Shown here: piece after piece, positions 17,875 to 26,506 of the stretch
How the letters are laid out: the number at the start of each line of letters is the position of its first letter
Position numbering within the stretch: the first letter of the stretch is position 1
From: Psychrobacter sp. MF31
Lineage (GTDB): Bacteria; Pseudomonadota; Gammaproteobacteria; Pseudomonadales; Moraxellaceae
Reading direction: 5' to 3'
Length of the DNA: 64,000 nucleotides
NCBI RefSeq assembly: GCF_012847335.1
Contig: NZ_JABBDX010000002.1
Coordinates: 354,323 to 418,322 of the forward strand
Program-made: the position numbers and the translations under genes
Notes under the pieces: model-generated
The model's input: the letters and a program-made list of their open reading frames with translations, nothing else
What the model was told of the DNA's origin: nothing
Databases searched by the model: none

Positions 17875-17900
17875 AAAAAAAAGCCTGTAAGGCTCTTTTT
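17875..17900 (-). terminator. Terminator after tRNA-Pro
   Basis: A short stem AGCCT/AGGCT (17882-17894) flanked by A and T runs on both sides, between tRNA-Pro and tRNA-Arg. It suggests tRNA-Pro is a separate transcript from the Arg-His pair. Confidence 0.65.
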
Positions 17901-17904
17901 GAGA

Positions 17905-17981
<77 letters not shown>

Positions 17982-18181
17982 AATGTCTCTCAATCATCGA
18001 TAACTTAGTTTCAAACTTATTAATCAATACCACGTTTAATTTGTTTTCAATCATCGCTATCGAGGTGCACATAATAAGGCGAAAGGCGGAGTATGTCAAC
18101 ACCTAATTCATATTATTTTTAAATAATTGTCCTTTTTTATGAAAAAAGCACATTTTTGGTAAATTTTCTTGGAACTGCTCC

Positions 18182-19486
18182 CTATTCTGCGCGGTTAAGC
18201 TTGGCGGTCGTGACATTAAATGGCATGAGCCAAAGCGGAACTTGAGATAAGTTTGTAGTATCAAAGCGATTATCATGGGTTTGAGAATGCGGTTGTAGTC
18301 GAATCGGCTTAATTTTATGGTCCGTCACCGGAAAAACCAGCCAGATATTTTTTGCCTGATACGCTTGCGCGTAGCTTGTCAGCTGATAAGCGTCATGGGC
18401 GCGAAGATTTGCCGCTGTACTTGCCTTCCATTTCATATCGATGACGTGGCTGCAACTTGTGGACTGATTTTCTAAAGTCTCATAAATCAATAAATCTGGC
18501 TGAATGTTTAAGTAGGGTATGCCTTTACTATCGCGAAGCCAAACGTCGCGCGGCTGAAAAACAGGAGAATGGCAACCTTGTTGAGAGAATTCCTGAGCAA
18601 TACAAAGCCCCGCCCAGCGCTCAAAAGCTTGGTTCATGTTGATAAATAGGCAAAGCTTTGGTAAGGATTGCCAAGGCGTCAACACCGCAACGCCAGATGG
18701 CAAATTTGCTTGACCACTTAACAACCAATACGCAAAATCAAGCAATTGACTGGCATTTTGCGAAGATTGAGCTTGCGCTTTTATCTCAACCCGCGCTTGC
18801 TGATAGCTTGCAGTAAGCTGCTGCCGCTCTGACTGACTTAATGGCGAGATCGACTGCCAAGCTTGCAGCGTGCTGCTTAATTGGTTGGTAAATAATAACA
18901 GCGCACTTTTTATCAATCGATTGCTGACAAGGTTTTGACTTCGGCTATTAATTTCACAAACCAGCTTACCGGTCGGTGGACTTTTTAACTGCGCTTTGAT
19001 GATAAGCTTACCTTGAAGCTTGGCTTGAGACTGAATTTGTGATTGGTAAGTGCTGCTTGGTGAATATTGACTTAGTAAACTCAAAAACTGCGCCATTAGC
19101 CAATCGATGATCGTCGGGCTTTCGTTGTTGGTAGCTAAGTTTGGGCTGAATTGACCAAGCGCTTTTTGTTTTGGGCTGATCTGATTTTGAGACAAATCGC
19201 TGAACATTTGGCAAACCCATCGCCTTGACTCGTTAATGTTTGCCAAATCCAATTTTTGCGTGGTTTTTGGTAAAATCTCAAGGCTGATACCACTTGGTAG
19301 CAGCACCACACCGATATAATGACCGATTTTTAGCCGCCACTGACCGCGCTGATATCGCGTCGTAAATACATCAAAATCACAACCAATGAGCCAATCAAAA
19401 TCGCTTTTGATAGCAAAGTCGCGTTGGGTCAATTCTTGATGCTCTAAAACGCTCATCACACGCAGCGGCAAATTATTGTTCATCAT
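18182..19486 (-). CDS. mcrC: McrC-like nuclease subunit of a McrBC restriction system
   Basis: A 434-residue protein with the McrC pattern: a beta-rich N-terminal domain (IGCDFDVFTTRYQRGQWRLKIGHYIGVV, ISLEILPK) and a C-terminal PD-(D/E)xK nuclease domain with Asp331 (IQPDLLIYE) and Asp350-Met-Lys352 (VIDMKWK). McrC is the partner that cuts DNA and stimulates McrB GTP hydrolysis in modification-dependent restriction. It begins 2 bases after the mcrB stop, so the two are one operon. It is longer than the E. coli protein (348 residues). A tRNA cluster follows on the same strand. Confidence 0.88.
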   Translation of the reverse strand: MMNNNLPLRVMSVLEHQELTQRDFAIKSDFDWLIGCDFDVFTTRYQRGQWRLKIGHYIGVVLLPSGISLEILPKTTQKLDLANINESRRWVCQMFSDLSQNQISPKQKALGQFSPNLATNNESPTIIDWLMAQFLSLLSQYSPSSTYQSQIQSQAKLQGKLIIKAQLKSPPTGKLVCEINSRSQNLVSNRLIKSALLLFTNQLSSTLQAWQSISPLSQSERQQLTASYQQARVEIKAQAQSSQNASQLLDFAYWLLSGQANLPSGVAVLTPWQSLPKLCLFINMNQAFERWAGLCIAQEFSQQGCHSPVFQPRDVWLRDSKGIPYLNIQPDLLIYETLENQSTSCSHVIDMKWKASTAANLRAHDAYQLTSYAQAYQAKNIWLVFPVTDHKIKPIRLQPHSQTHDNRFDTTNLSQVPLWLMPFNVTTAKLNRAE

Positions 19487-19488
19487 AT

Positions 19489-20904
19489 TTAGGACGATTT
19501 ATCATAAAGCCGCTGATAAATTGCTGCGGTTGTAAACGGGTCACTGCCTGATATCAGCTTTGGATTTATTATAAAGCCCGTTGCGCCGTGATTAAATTGT
19601 CCAAACAGCTGATTTGCGGAAAATTGTGGCGCTTGCTCAAAATGACCTTGCCGTAAATGTGGTGGCGCTTGGATAAATTGCGCGTCAATAGCTTGCTGAG
19701 GGTCGTTAAAAATATACTGCAAAATATCTAATTGCTGATTTGCCAATTGCGCAAGCTGCGGAATGATTTGTTGAACAAGCGTGGATTGTAGCTCAGCAAT
19801 ATTGCTAACAGTCATCAAAAACGCGTGACCTAACCTTGCTTCCATGCCAAGCACTTCAATAATCCGCTGATTTAGCCCTACCAAAATTTTTGCCATATCA
19901 ATCGTCTCATCGTTTATGTCATTGTCGTTATTGAGCTGAATGACAGGCAACAATTCAGGAGTTGGCGGGCAGTCAATAAAGCGAAATCGGCGCCGAAATG
20001 CCAAATCAAGCGGCGCAAGCGACACATCTTGCGTGTTCATCGTGGCAAAAATATCAACGTTACTTGGAATCCCAAACTGCCGACCTGAGTAAGCAAGGCT
20101 TACGGTCATGGCATTAGGCATTCCTAAGCGCTTGTCCGGCTCAATCAGGCTGAGCAATTCGCCAAAAACGCGCGAGACATTAGCGCGGTTGATTTCGTCA
20201 ATCAGCATGGCATAGCGGCGGTTGGGATCGCGAGCGGCGCGCTGACAAAGCGCTAAAAACGCGCCATCGCGGATCGCATAACTCATACTTTGGCTGGTTT
20301 GGCTGCCAATTGCGCCCTCACTGCCAACTACCGGACGGATGCCCTCAACAAACTCTTCATAGCCATAAGCTTGGTGAAAGCTTACCATGCTAAAACGCTC
20401 AAAACGGTTGGCTTGCGCATTGTTTTGGCGGCAAGCTTGGTGAAACTCGCTTAATTGCTCATTAAGCGGCACAAGCTGAATGTCAATATCGGCAAGTAAA
20501 TACCAAGCACCGTTAATATCTTTATCAAAGTACGCTTGCGCAGCACGGTTTTTATAGCGGACAGTAGTGGATTCAGTATGGCTGAACTGCTGAAGCACTG
20601 ACCACGCGGTAGCGCTTAAATTTTTATCGCGGAAATTTTGCGCCGCTTTTGCCATAAAAAAACGATGCTCAAGCAATTCTGGCACTTTAACCAGCTCTTG
20701 GTGATTTTCTTTGAAATCTAAAAAAATCAGGCAAATCACCTCACGCCAATTGAGCGGCGCGACCAACTGCGAACAAAGCTCATCAATACTTAACGCGGCA
20801 AATTCATCGGTATAATTTTTAGCAAGCGTTAATAACTGATGGGTTTTTCCGGTTCCAGCAACACCAAAATAAATGCAATTTTGCGCTTGAGGGCGAATGG
20901 TCAT
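19489..20904 (-). CDS. mcrB: McrB-like AAA+ GTPase of a McrBC restriction system
   Basis: A 471-residue AAA+ protein counted from the ATG at 20904 (a TTG at 20925 would add 7 residues). Motifs: Walker A GVAGTGKT at 14-21, the McrB-type QAYGYEEFVEGIRP at about 178-191, Walker B LIDEIN at 234-239, the McrB signature MNTQD at 289-293, and arginine-rich FRRRF at 303-307. Walker A lies at the very N-terminus, so the N-terminal recognition domain of E. coli McrB (about 160 residues) is absent. Between Walker A and the YEEF motif there are about 160 residues, longer than expected. It includes a helical stretch (LNWREVICLIF, ATAWSVLQQF) that may be an inserted winged-helix domain. Confidence 0.88.
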   Translation of the reverse strand: MTIRPQAQNCIYFGVAGTGKTHQLLTLAKNYTDEFAALSIDELCSQLVAPLNWREVICLIFLDFKENHQELVKVPELLEHRFFMAKAAQNFRDKNLSATAWSVLQQFSHTESTTVRYKNRAAQAYFDKDINGAWYLLADIDIQLVPLNEQLSEFHQACRQNNAQANRFERFSMVSFHQAYGYEEFVEGIRPVVGSEGAIGSQTSQSMSYAIRDGAFLALCQRAARDPNRRYAMLIDEINRANVSRVFGELLSLIEPDKRLGMPNAMTVSLAYSGRQFGIPSNVDIFATMNTQDVSLAPLDLAFRRRFRFIDCPPTPELLPVIQLNNDNDINDETIDMAKILVGLNQRIIEVLGMEARLGHAFLMTVSNIAELQSTLVQQIIPQLAQLANQQLDILQYIFNDPQQAIDAQFIQAPPHLRQGHFEQAPQFSANQLFGQFNHGATGFIINPKLISGSDPFTTAAIYQRLYDKSS

Positions 20905-21096
20905 AGCAACTAATATATTCAGCAAAAAAGATAAGATTTGGGCGCTTGCTTAAAATTAAAAGGCAATCAAAGTCAAAAGAAAAATGGGCGATAAGTGGGC
21001 ACCCATTTCACAGCCGAAGCGGTCAAGATAAGCTGACACAGCGCGCCAAGATGATGCTAACATAGCTTGATTGATTGCTCAAAAAAGGACGCTGAT

Positions 21097-21819
21097 ATGC
21101 CAACGTGGTTTAAAAAAATGTTTAACAATCGCCCCCGTGTGCCTTCAGCGCCAAACTCTGCCCCTGCGTTGCCAATCGCCGCCCCTATCACCAAGCTCAA
21201 GCCTGTCAACAACCAATTCACCAAGTTATTATCCGTCACCAAATACTTACCTGCAGGGGCTCGAGCCAGCATTTTATCCAAAGCTTTTGGCAAAGTTGTG
21301 CCCTTTGTCGGAACCGCAGGCGTTTATTACGAGCAAGTCGAGCCAAATCAAGTTATGGTCAGCTTAAACAACCATAAATCCGTACAAAACCATATCGGCT
21401 CTATCCATGCCGTTGCCGTCACTTTGCTTGCAGAAACCGCCACCGGATTTATTTTAGGACTCAACTTGCCTTCTGATCGCATTTTGCTGATTAAATCCTA
21501 CAGCGTCAATTTTTACCGACCGCTAAAAAGAGGTCAAGTTGCTGCCATTGCCACCTTAAGCGATGAGTCGCGACTTGAAATTTTAAATACGCCAAAAGGC
21601 GAGATGGTTATTCCGTGTATCATCAAAGACCGTGAGTCGGACAGCGACCGCGATTCCATCACCGTTGAGATGACTTGGGCTTGGATCCCAAAATCTGAGC
21701 TTGAATCACGCCGCAGCGGTAACTTTGCTGCCAAAACTGAAACCCTTGAAAGCACTACCGCAACAGAAAATAAAAGTCATGAAATAGAAAAAAACGGTGA
21801 TAGTAAGTTTTCAGCTTAG
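21097..21819 (+). CDS. DUF4442 family protein, hotdog-fold thioesterase-like
   Basis: A 240-residue protein starting at the ATG at 21097, which has AAAGGA 8 bases upstream; an in-frame ATG at 21067 lacks a site. The central part resembles DUF4442 hotdog-fold proteins: MVSLNNHKSVQNHIGSIHAVAVTLLAETATGFI and INFYRPLKRG-like elements. That family is related to acyl-CoA thioesterases, but substrate and catalysis are unproven. The last 40 residues are Glu/Ser/Lys-rich and probably disordered. It diverges from mcrB and is followed after 50 bases by ridA on the same strand. Confidence 0.75.
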   Translation: MPTWFKKMFNNRPRVPSAPNSAPALPIAAPITKLKPVNNQFTKLLSVTKYLPAGARASILSKAFGKVVPFVGTAGVYYEQVEPNQVMVSLNNHKSVQNHIGSIHAVAVTLLAETATGFILGLNLPSDRILLIKSYSVNFYRPLKRGQVAAIATLSDESRLEILNTPKGEMVIPCIIKDRESDSDRDSITVEMTWAWIPKSELESRRSGNFAAKTETLESTTATENKSHEIEKNGDSKFSA

Positions 21820-21869
21820 CTTTCAACTGACCCTACCAAATAACCTTTAACGACCATAGGAAAATAATC

Positions 21870-22316
21870 ATGAAAACATTTTCTCAGCTAAAATCAGCTA
21901 TCAAGCCTTTGATTTGCAGTATGTTTTTTAGCGCGATTATGCTTCCAGCAATCGCCGCGCCGACTTATTATAGCTCAAGTAAAACCATGCCATTTTCTGA
22001 CGGCGTTTTGGTGGGCGATACCTTATATATGTCAGGGCAAATTGGCATTAAAGATGGCAAATTGGTCAAAGGCGGCGTTGCCAACGAGACCAAGCAAATC
22101 TTTACCAATATGGATAAGGTGCTCGCCAAGTTTAATTTGAGCCGCTCAGATTTGGTCAAATGCAGCGTGATGATTGACGACATGGACGACTTTGCCGCGT
22201 TTAACAAAGCCTATCTTGCTGAATTACAAGCGCCTTACCCTACCCGCTCCGCCTTCGCCGTTAACGAGCTTGCCCTTGGCGCAAGCGTTGAGATTGAGTG
22301 TTTAGCGTCAAGATAA
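21870..22316 (+). CDS. Exported RidA/YjgF family protein
   Basis: A 148-residue protein with a clear signal peptide (about 1-30, ending PAIAA) before a complete RidA domain. The key arginine is present in PTRSAFAVNELALG, and the C-terminal EIECLA is typical. Cytoplasmic RidA hydrolyses reactive enamines and imines made by PLP enzymes. A periplasmic form is less well understood, and the substrate cannot be stated. There is an AGGAAAA ribosome site. The gene is followed by a hairpin and convergent gspE. Confidence 0.88.
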   Translation: MKTFSQLKSAIKPLICSMFFSAIMLPAIAAPTYYSSSKTMPFSDGVLVGDTLYMSGQIGIKDGKLVKGGVANETKQIFTNMDKVLAKFNLSRSDLVKCSVMIDDMDDFAAFNKAYLAELQAPYPTRSAFAVNELALGASVEIECLASR

Positions 22317-22339
22317 ACGGTTTAGCTTGGCAAAGCATA

Positions 22340-22366
22340 CCGTTTGGCAGTCATCAAGCCAAACGG
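22340..22366. terminator. Hairpin between ridA and convergent gspE
   Basis: A 9-bp stem CCGTTTGGC/GCCAAACGG with a 9-base loop abuts the gspE stop codon. The T tract is weak on both sides, so termination is likely but not certain. Confidence 0.6.
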
Positions 22367-23881
22367 TTAAAGTATCTCATCAAGAATAGCGCTGTCTTTG
22401 GTCACGCGAAGCACTTCTTCAAGCGTCGTTTGACCCAAAAGCACCTTTTGTAAGCCATCGGCGCGGATAGACGGCGTTTTTTGGCGGGCGTAGCTTTCAA
22501 GGTCAAATTCAGCAGCGTTGCTATGAATCATTCGGCGTAAGTTGTCATCAATGGGAACGACTTCATAAATCGCTGTCCTACCGCGAAAGCCGGATTGGTT
22601 GCACTTATCACAGCCGACCGGTTTTGGCAGCTGGATATTGTCACCAACCTTTTTACCCACCTCAAAAAACAACTTGGTTTGTTCGCTGTCCGCTTGCTGC
22701 CAATCAAAGCAATGCGGGCAAAGCGTTCGAACCAAACGCTGAGCCACCACACCAATGAGCGACGACGACAATAAAAACGGCTCAACGCCCATATCTTGCA
22801 ATCGGGTGACCGCGCCAATTGCGGTGTTGGTATGCAAAGTTGACAGCACCAAATGCCCCGTCAGTGAGGCTTGAACGGCAATCTCGGCAGTTTCTAAATC
22901 GCGGATTTCACCCACCATCACCACATCAGGGTCTTGACGAAGCATGGCGCGAAGGCTTTTGGCAAAGGTCATGTCCACTTTGTTATTAATTTGCGTTTGC
23001 CCAATGCCATCTAGTTGAAATTCTATTGGGTCTTCGGCGGTCAAAATATTTCGCGATTGGTCGTTTAAATCGGTCAGCGCGGCGTAAAGGGTGGTGGTTT
23101 TTCCTGATCCTGTAGGTCCTGTGACCAAAATGATGCCGTGTGGTCTGTGAATAAGCCTTGTTAACTCGTCATAATCTTTATCGGCTAAGCCAAGATAGGT
23201 CATGTTGAGCCTGCCAGCTTGCTTATCCAGCAGTCGCATCACCACGCGCTCGCCAAAGCTTGATGGCAACGTCGATACCCGAACGTCCACCTCACGACCT
23301 GCCAAGCGAAGACTCATTCGACCATCTTGTGGGACGCGTTTTTCGGCAATATCCAGCCGCGCCATGACTTTTATTCGCGATACCAATAGCGGCGCCAGTT
23401 GCCGTTTGGGGCTGATAATTTCTTTAAGCTCCCCATCAACCCGAAAGCGAACGACCAGCCGTTTTTCAAAGGTTTCAATATGAATGTCGGAAGCATTTAA
23501 GCGAATGGCTTCGGACAACAGCGCGTTAATCAAGCGGATAATCGGCGCGTCATCTTGGCTGTCCATCAAGTCTTCGGTTTCAGGAACGCTATCAGCAAGA
23601 CTGTCCAAATCCGGATGATCTTCAAGCCCTGCGGCAATGTGCTGCGACTCACCCGTATTACCAGCAAAGGCGGCAGCAAGCCTTGCTTCAAAGTCATCCG
23701 CGCTGATTAAATCAAATTCAGGCGGCGTGTTGACCCCTTGCTGCTGCAAATAGCGAACGGCTTCATTAATCGCCAGCATGGGCGTGGCTTGCGTGATGAC
23801 CAAAATGGGCGGCTTTGGGTCAATATTCGCGATGACAAGCAGTTGATGGCGTTTGGCAAAACTATAAGGCAGCTGAAGCAT
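22367..23881 (-). CDS. gspE: Type II secretion ATPase GspE
   Basis: A 504-residue secretion ATPase: N-terminal GspE domain, Walker A GPTGSGKTTTLYAALTDL, Asp box and Walker B (RQDPDVVMVGEIRDLETAEIAVQASLTGHLVLSTLHTN), and a four-cysteine zinc site (CPHC ... CDKC). It matches GspE rather than PilB in length and N-terminus. It powers pseudopilus extension from the cytoplasmic face with GspF. It has an AGG ribosome site before the ATG at 23881. It is separate from gspF/gspG in this window. Confidence 0.93.
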   Translation of the reverse strand: MLQLPYSFAKRHQLLVIANIDPKPPILVITQATPMLAINEAVRYLQQQGVNTPPEFDLISADDFEARLAAAFAGNTGESQHIAAGLEDHPDLDSLADSVPETEDLMDSQDDAPIIRLINALLSEAIRLNASDIHIETFEKRLVVRFRVDGELKEIISPKRQLAPLLVSRIKVMARLDIAEKRVPQDGRMSLRLAGREVDVRVSTLPSSFGERVVMRLLDKQAGRLNMTYLGLADKDYDELTRLIHRPHGIILVTGPTGSGKTTTLYAALTDLNDQSRNILTAEDPIEFQLDGIGQTQINNKVDMTFAKSLRAMLRQDPDVVMVGEIRDLETAEIAVQASLTGHLVLSTLHTNTAIGAVTRLQDMGVEPFLLSSSLIGVVAQRLVRTLCPHCFDWQQADSEQTKLFFEVGKKVGDNIQLPKPVGCDKCNQSGFRGRTAIYEVVPIDDNLRRMIHSNAAEFDLESYARQKTPSIRADGLQKVLLGQTTLEEVLRVTKDSAILDEIL

Positions 23882-24021
23882 AACGGTGACCTAAATAAAA
23901 ACAAAATCGCGGGTAAAATTGGGATTTATCAAACGGTAAAAACCTTTTAAAAATAAAGCATTAACAACCATAAAAAAATGCGCTGTAATCTTCGGTAACG
24001 GTTGCAGTGTTGCTGCTTTGA

Positions 24022-24033
24022 CTTTGATATAAT
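24022..24033 (+). promoter_or_regulatory. Extended -10 promoter element for thiG
   Basis: TGATATAAT (TG-n-TATAAT), with TATAAT at 24028-24033, lies 67 bases before the thiG start. No good -35 at 16-18 bases. The same 12 bases occur before potA. Confidence 0.55.
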
Positions 24034-24099
24034 AGCATTTTGCTCAAGCCCTCCGCGCTTTTTTCGTTAAACATCAGCTGACATTAAAGGAACTTCGTT

Positions 24100-24915
24100 A
24101 TGCCCTCAGAATCTGTGTCCACCTCCGCCCTATCCCAAGACAGCCTTCAAGTTGGCAGCCGAACCTTTTCGTCAAGGCTGCTTGTTGGCACGGGCAAATA
24201 TCAAGATTTAGCCCAGACGGGCGCGGCAATTCAAGCTTCCGGCGCACAGATTGTCACTGTTGCCATTCGCCGAACTAATATCGGTCAAAACCGCGATGAG
24301 CCAAATTTACTTGATGTGATCTCCCCGAAAGAATTTACCATCTTACCCAATACGGCAGGCTGCTTTGATGCTGATAGCGCCATTCGCACCTGTATGCTTG
24401 CGCGCGAGCTATTAGACGGGCATAATTTGGTTAAACTTGAAGTGCTTGGCGATGAAAAAACCCTTTATCCTAACGTCACCGAAACGCTAAAAGCGGCTGA
24501 AGTGCTCATTAAAGACGGCTTTGAAGTGATGGTTTATACTTCTGACGATCCGATCGTAGCAAAAGAGCTTGAAAGCATGGGCTGCGTGGCGATCATGCCG
24601 CTTGGCAGCCTCATTGGCTCAGGACTTGGACTGCTTAACCGCCACACGTTAAGCTTGATTGTTGAAAATGCCAGCGTTCCGGTTTTGGTTGATGCCGGCG
24701 TTGGTACAGCATCCGATGCGGCAATTGCCATGGAACTTGGCTGCGATGGGGTGCTCATGAACTCCGCCATTGCTTATGCTAAAGACCCTGTGTTGATGGC
24801 GCAAGCCATGAAACACGCCGTTTGGGCAGGTCGTGAGGCATTTTTAGCAGGTCGAATGCCGATGCGCAAAATGGCGCAAGCAAGCTCACCGCAAACCGGC
24901 TACTTTTTTCAGTAA
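24100..24915 (+). CDS. thiG: Thiazole synthase ThiG
   Basis: A 271-residue cytoplasmic TIM-barrel enzyme that makes the thiazole phosphate moiety of thiamine from deoxyxylulose phosphate, dehydroglycine and ThiS-thiocarboxylate. The family segments are clear: [21 protein letters not shown], the Schiff-base lysine region [16 protein letters not shown], and [18 protein letters not shown]. The start has AAAGGAA at proper spacing. Its sulfur donor gene thiS lies 22 kb away, and dxs, which makes its substrate, is about 3 kb downstream. No TPP riboswitch was seen upstream. Confidence 0.97.
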   Translation: MPSESVSTSALSQDSLQVGSRTFSSRLLVGTGKYQDLAQTGAAIQASGAQIVTVAIRRTNIGQNRDEPNLLDVISPKEFTILPNTAGCFDADSAIRTCMLARELLDGHNLVKLEVLGDEKTLYPNVTETLKAAEVLIKDGFEVMVYTSDDPIVAKELESMGCVAIMPLGSLIGSGLGLLNRHTLSLIVENASVPVLVDAGVGTASDAAIAMELGCDGVLMNSAIAYAKDPVLMAQAMKHAVWAGREAFLAGRMPMRKMAQASSPQTGYFFQ

Positions 24916-25005
24916 AAAATAAGCTATAAAACTCCCAAATTATAAATGGAATTTAGATTTTCGCGCAAAAACGCTTAAAACGCGCCACTTAAAAAAGGAT
25001 AAGCC

Positions 25006-26421
25006 ATGCGTTTGCTGACCGCCGTTGATTTGTTATTTTTATTATTAGAGTCGCGAAAGCAGCCGATGCATGTGGGCGGCTTGTTTTTATTTGAGCTGCC
25101 AGAATCAACGACCGATCATGACCAAAGCGATTTTGTGCAAAATCTCGTTCAGCAAATGCAAACCTCAACGGTGCCGCCAAGCTTTCCGTTTAATCAAGTG
25201 CTCAAGCATTTGCTCGTTTGGGAGACGGATGAGCAATTTAATGTTGAGCATCATTTTCGCCATATTGCCCTGCCAAATCCTGGGCGTATCCGCGAGCTTT
25301 TGATGTACGTGTCAAAAGAGCACAGCCGCTTGCTTGATCGCGCGATGCCGCTTTGGGAATGTCACATTATCGAAGGCATTGTCCCAGAATTTGAAGGTTC
25401 GCCTGAGCGTTTTGCCCTGTATTTTAAAATTCATCACTCGCTGGTCGATGGCATTGCCGCCATGCGCTTGATCCAAAAATCCTTATCGCAATCGCCCACC
25501 GAACCCATGACACTGCCGGTTTGGTCACTCATGACGCGCCACCGCAATCAAGTTGATGCGATGATTCCGGCGGGGCGCTCAGCGTGGACGATTGCCAAAG
25601 AGCAATTATCAACCATTAAGCCGGTTTTCACCGAACTGCTTGATAATCTCAAACACTATGGCGATGAGGATTATGTTGGTACTTTTGATGCGCCAAAAAG
25701 CATTTTAAATCAGCGCATTTCAGCATCGCGCCGCATTGCTACGCAGTCTTATGAGATTGAGCGCTTTCGTGAAGTGGCTTGCGAGTTTAAAGTGAACACC
25801 AACGATGTGATTTTAGCCGTTTGTTCAGGCGCCATCCGCCGATATTTACTGGATATGAATGCGCTACCAAGCAAGCCATTGATCGCTTTTGTTCCCATCT
25901 CCTTACGCCGCGATGACAGTAATAATGGCAATCAACTCTCGTTTTTACTTGCCAATTTAGGAACGCATTTGGACAATCCAATTCGTAGGCTCAGCTTAAT
26001 TCATCGCAGTATGAACAGCGGCAAGCGCCGGTTTCGCCGGATGAATCAAGCTCAGGTGATTAATTACAGCGCCATAGCTTATGCTTGGGAAGGCATTAAC
26101 GTATTAACCGGACTGTTTCCGCGAAAACAAGCCTTTAACTTGATTATCTCCAACGTCCCTGGCGCTAAAAAGCCGCTCTATTGGAATGGTGCGCCGCTCA
26201 AAGCGCTGTATCCGGCGTCCATTATTTTGGATGGTCAAGCCATGAACATCACCCTTGCCAGCTATTTGGATAAAGTGGAGTTTTGCATCACCGCTTGTAG
26301 CAAATTGTTGCCGCACGTCCAAGATATGCTCAAACTTATCGAAGAAGAACTGGTCGTGCTAGAAAAATTAAGCGAAGATAAACGCTTAGGGCTTCTTGAA
26401 TTTAATCCGCTGACGATGTGA
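25006..26421 (+). CDS. Wax ester synthase / diacylglycerol acyltransferase (WS/DGAT)
   Basis: A 471-residue acyltransferase. The active-site motif HHSLVDG lies at 143-149; the enzyme's N-terminus MRLLTAVDLLFLLLESRKQPMHVGG and the later region NLIISNVPGAKKPLYWNGAPL are typical. It joins acyl-CoA to fatty alcohols or diacylglycerol to make wax esters and triacylglycerol as storage lipids, a trait common in Acinetobacter and Psychrobacter. AAAAAAGGATAAGCC gives a good ribosome site. It is followed by a strong terminator shared with convergent suhB. Confidence 0.93.
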   Translation: MRLLTAVDLLFLLLESRKQPMHVGGLFLFELPESTTDHDQSDFVQNLVQQMQTSTVPPSFPFNQVLKHLLVWETDEQFNVEHHFRHIALPNPGRIRELLMYVSKEHSRLLDRAMPLWECHIIEGIVPEFEGSPERFALYFKIHHSLVDGIAAMRLIQKSLSQSPTEPMTLPVWSLMTRHRNQVDAMIPAGRSAWTIAKEQLSTIKPVFTELLDNLKHYGDEDYVGTFDAPKSILNQRISASRRIATQSYEIERFREVACEFKVNTNDVILAVCSGAIRRYLLDMNALPSKPLIAFVPISLRRDDSNNGNQLSFLLANLGTHLDNPIRRLSLIHRSMNSGKRRFRRMNQAQVINYSAIAYAWEGINVLTGLFPRKQAFNLIISNVPGAKKPLYWNGAPLKALYPASIILDGQAMNITLASYLDKVEFCITACSKLLPHVQDMLKLIEEELVVLEKLSEDKRLGLLEFNPLTM

Positions 26422-26451
26422 TAAATTACGTTTAGCAAAACTGATAGCAAC

Positions 26452-26485
26452 AAAAAAAAGCTGGTCAATAGTGCCAGCTTTTTTA
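26452..26485. terminator. Bidirectional terminator between WS/DGAT gene and suhB
   Basis: AAAGCTGG pairs with CCAGCTTT across a 9-base loop; A run before and T run after. Confidence 0.88.
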
Positions 26486-26506
26486 TTTTGGTTAACTTTT
26501 AAAGTC

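Noticed and set aside
18120-18160. A/T-only hairpin after mcrC as a terminator
   Set aside because: The stem has only one G-C pair and is not followed by a proper T run.
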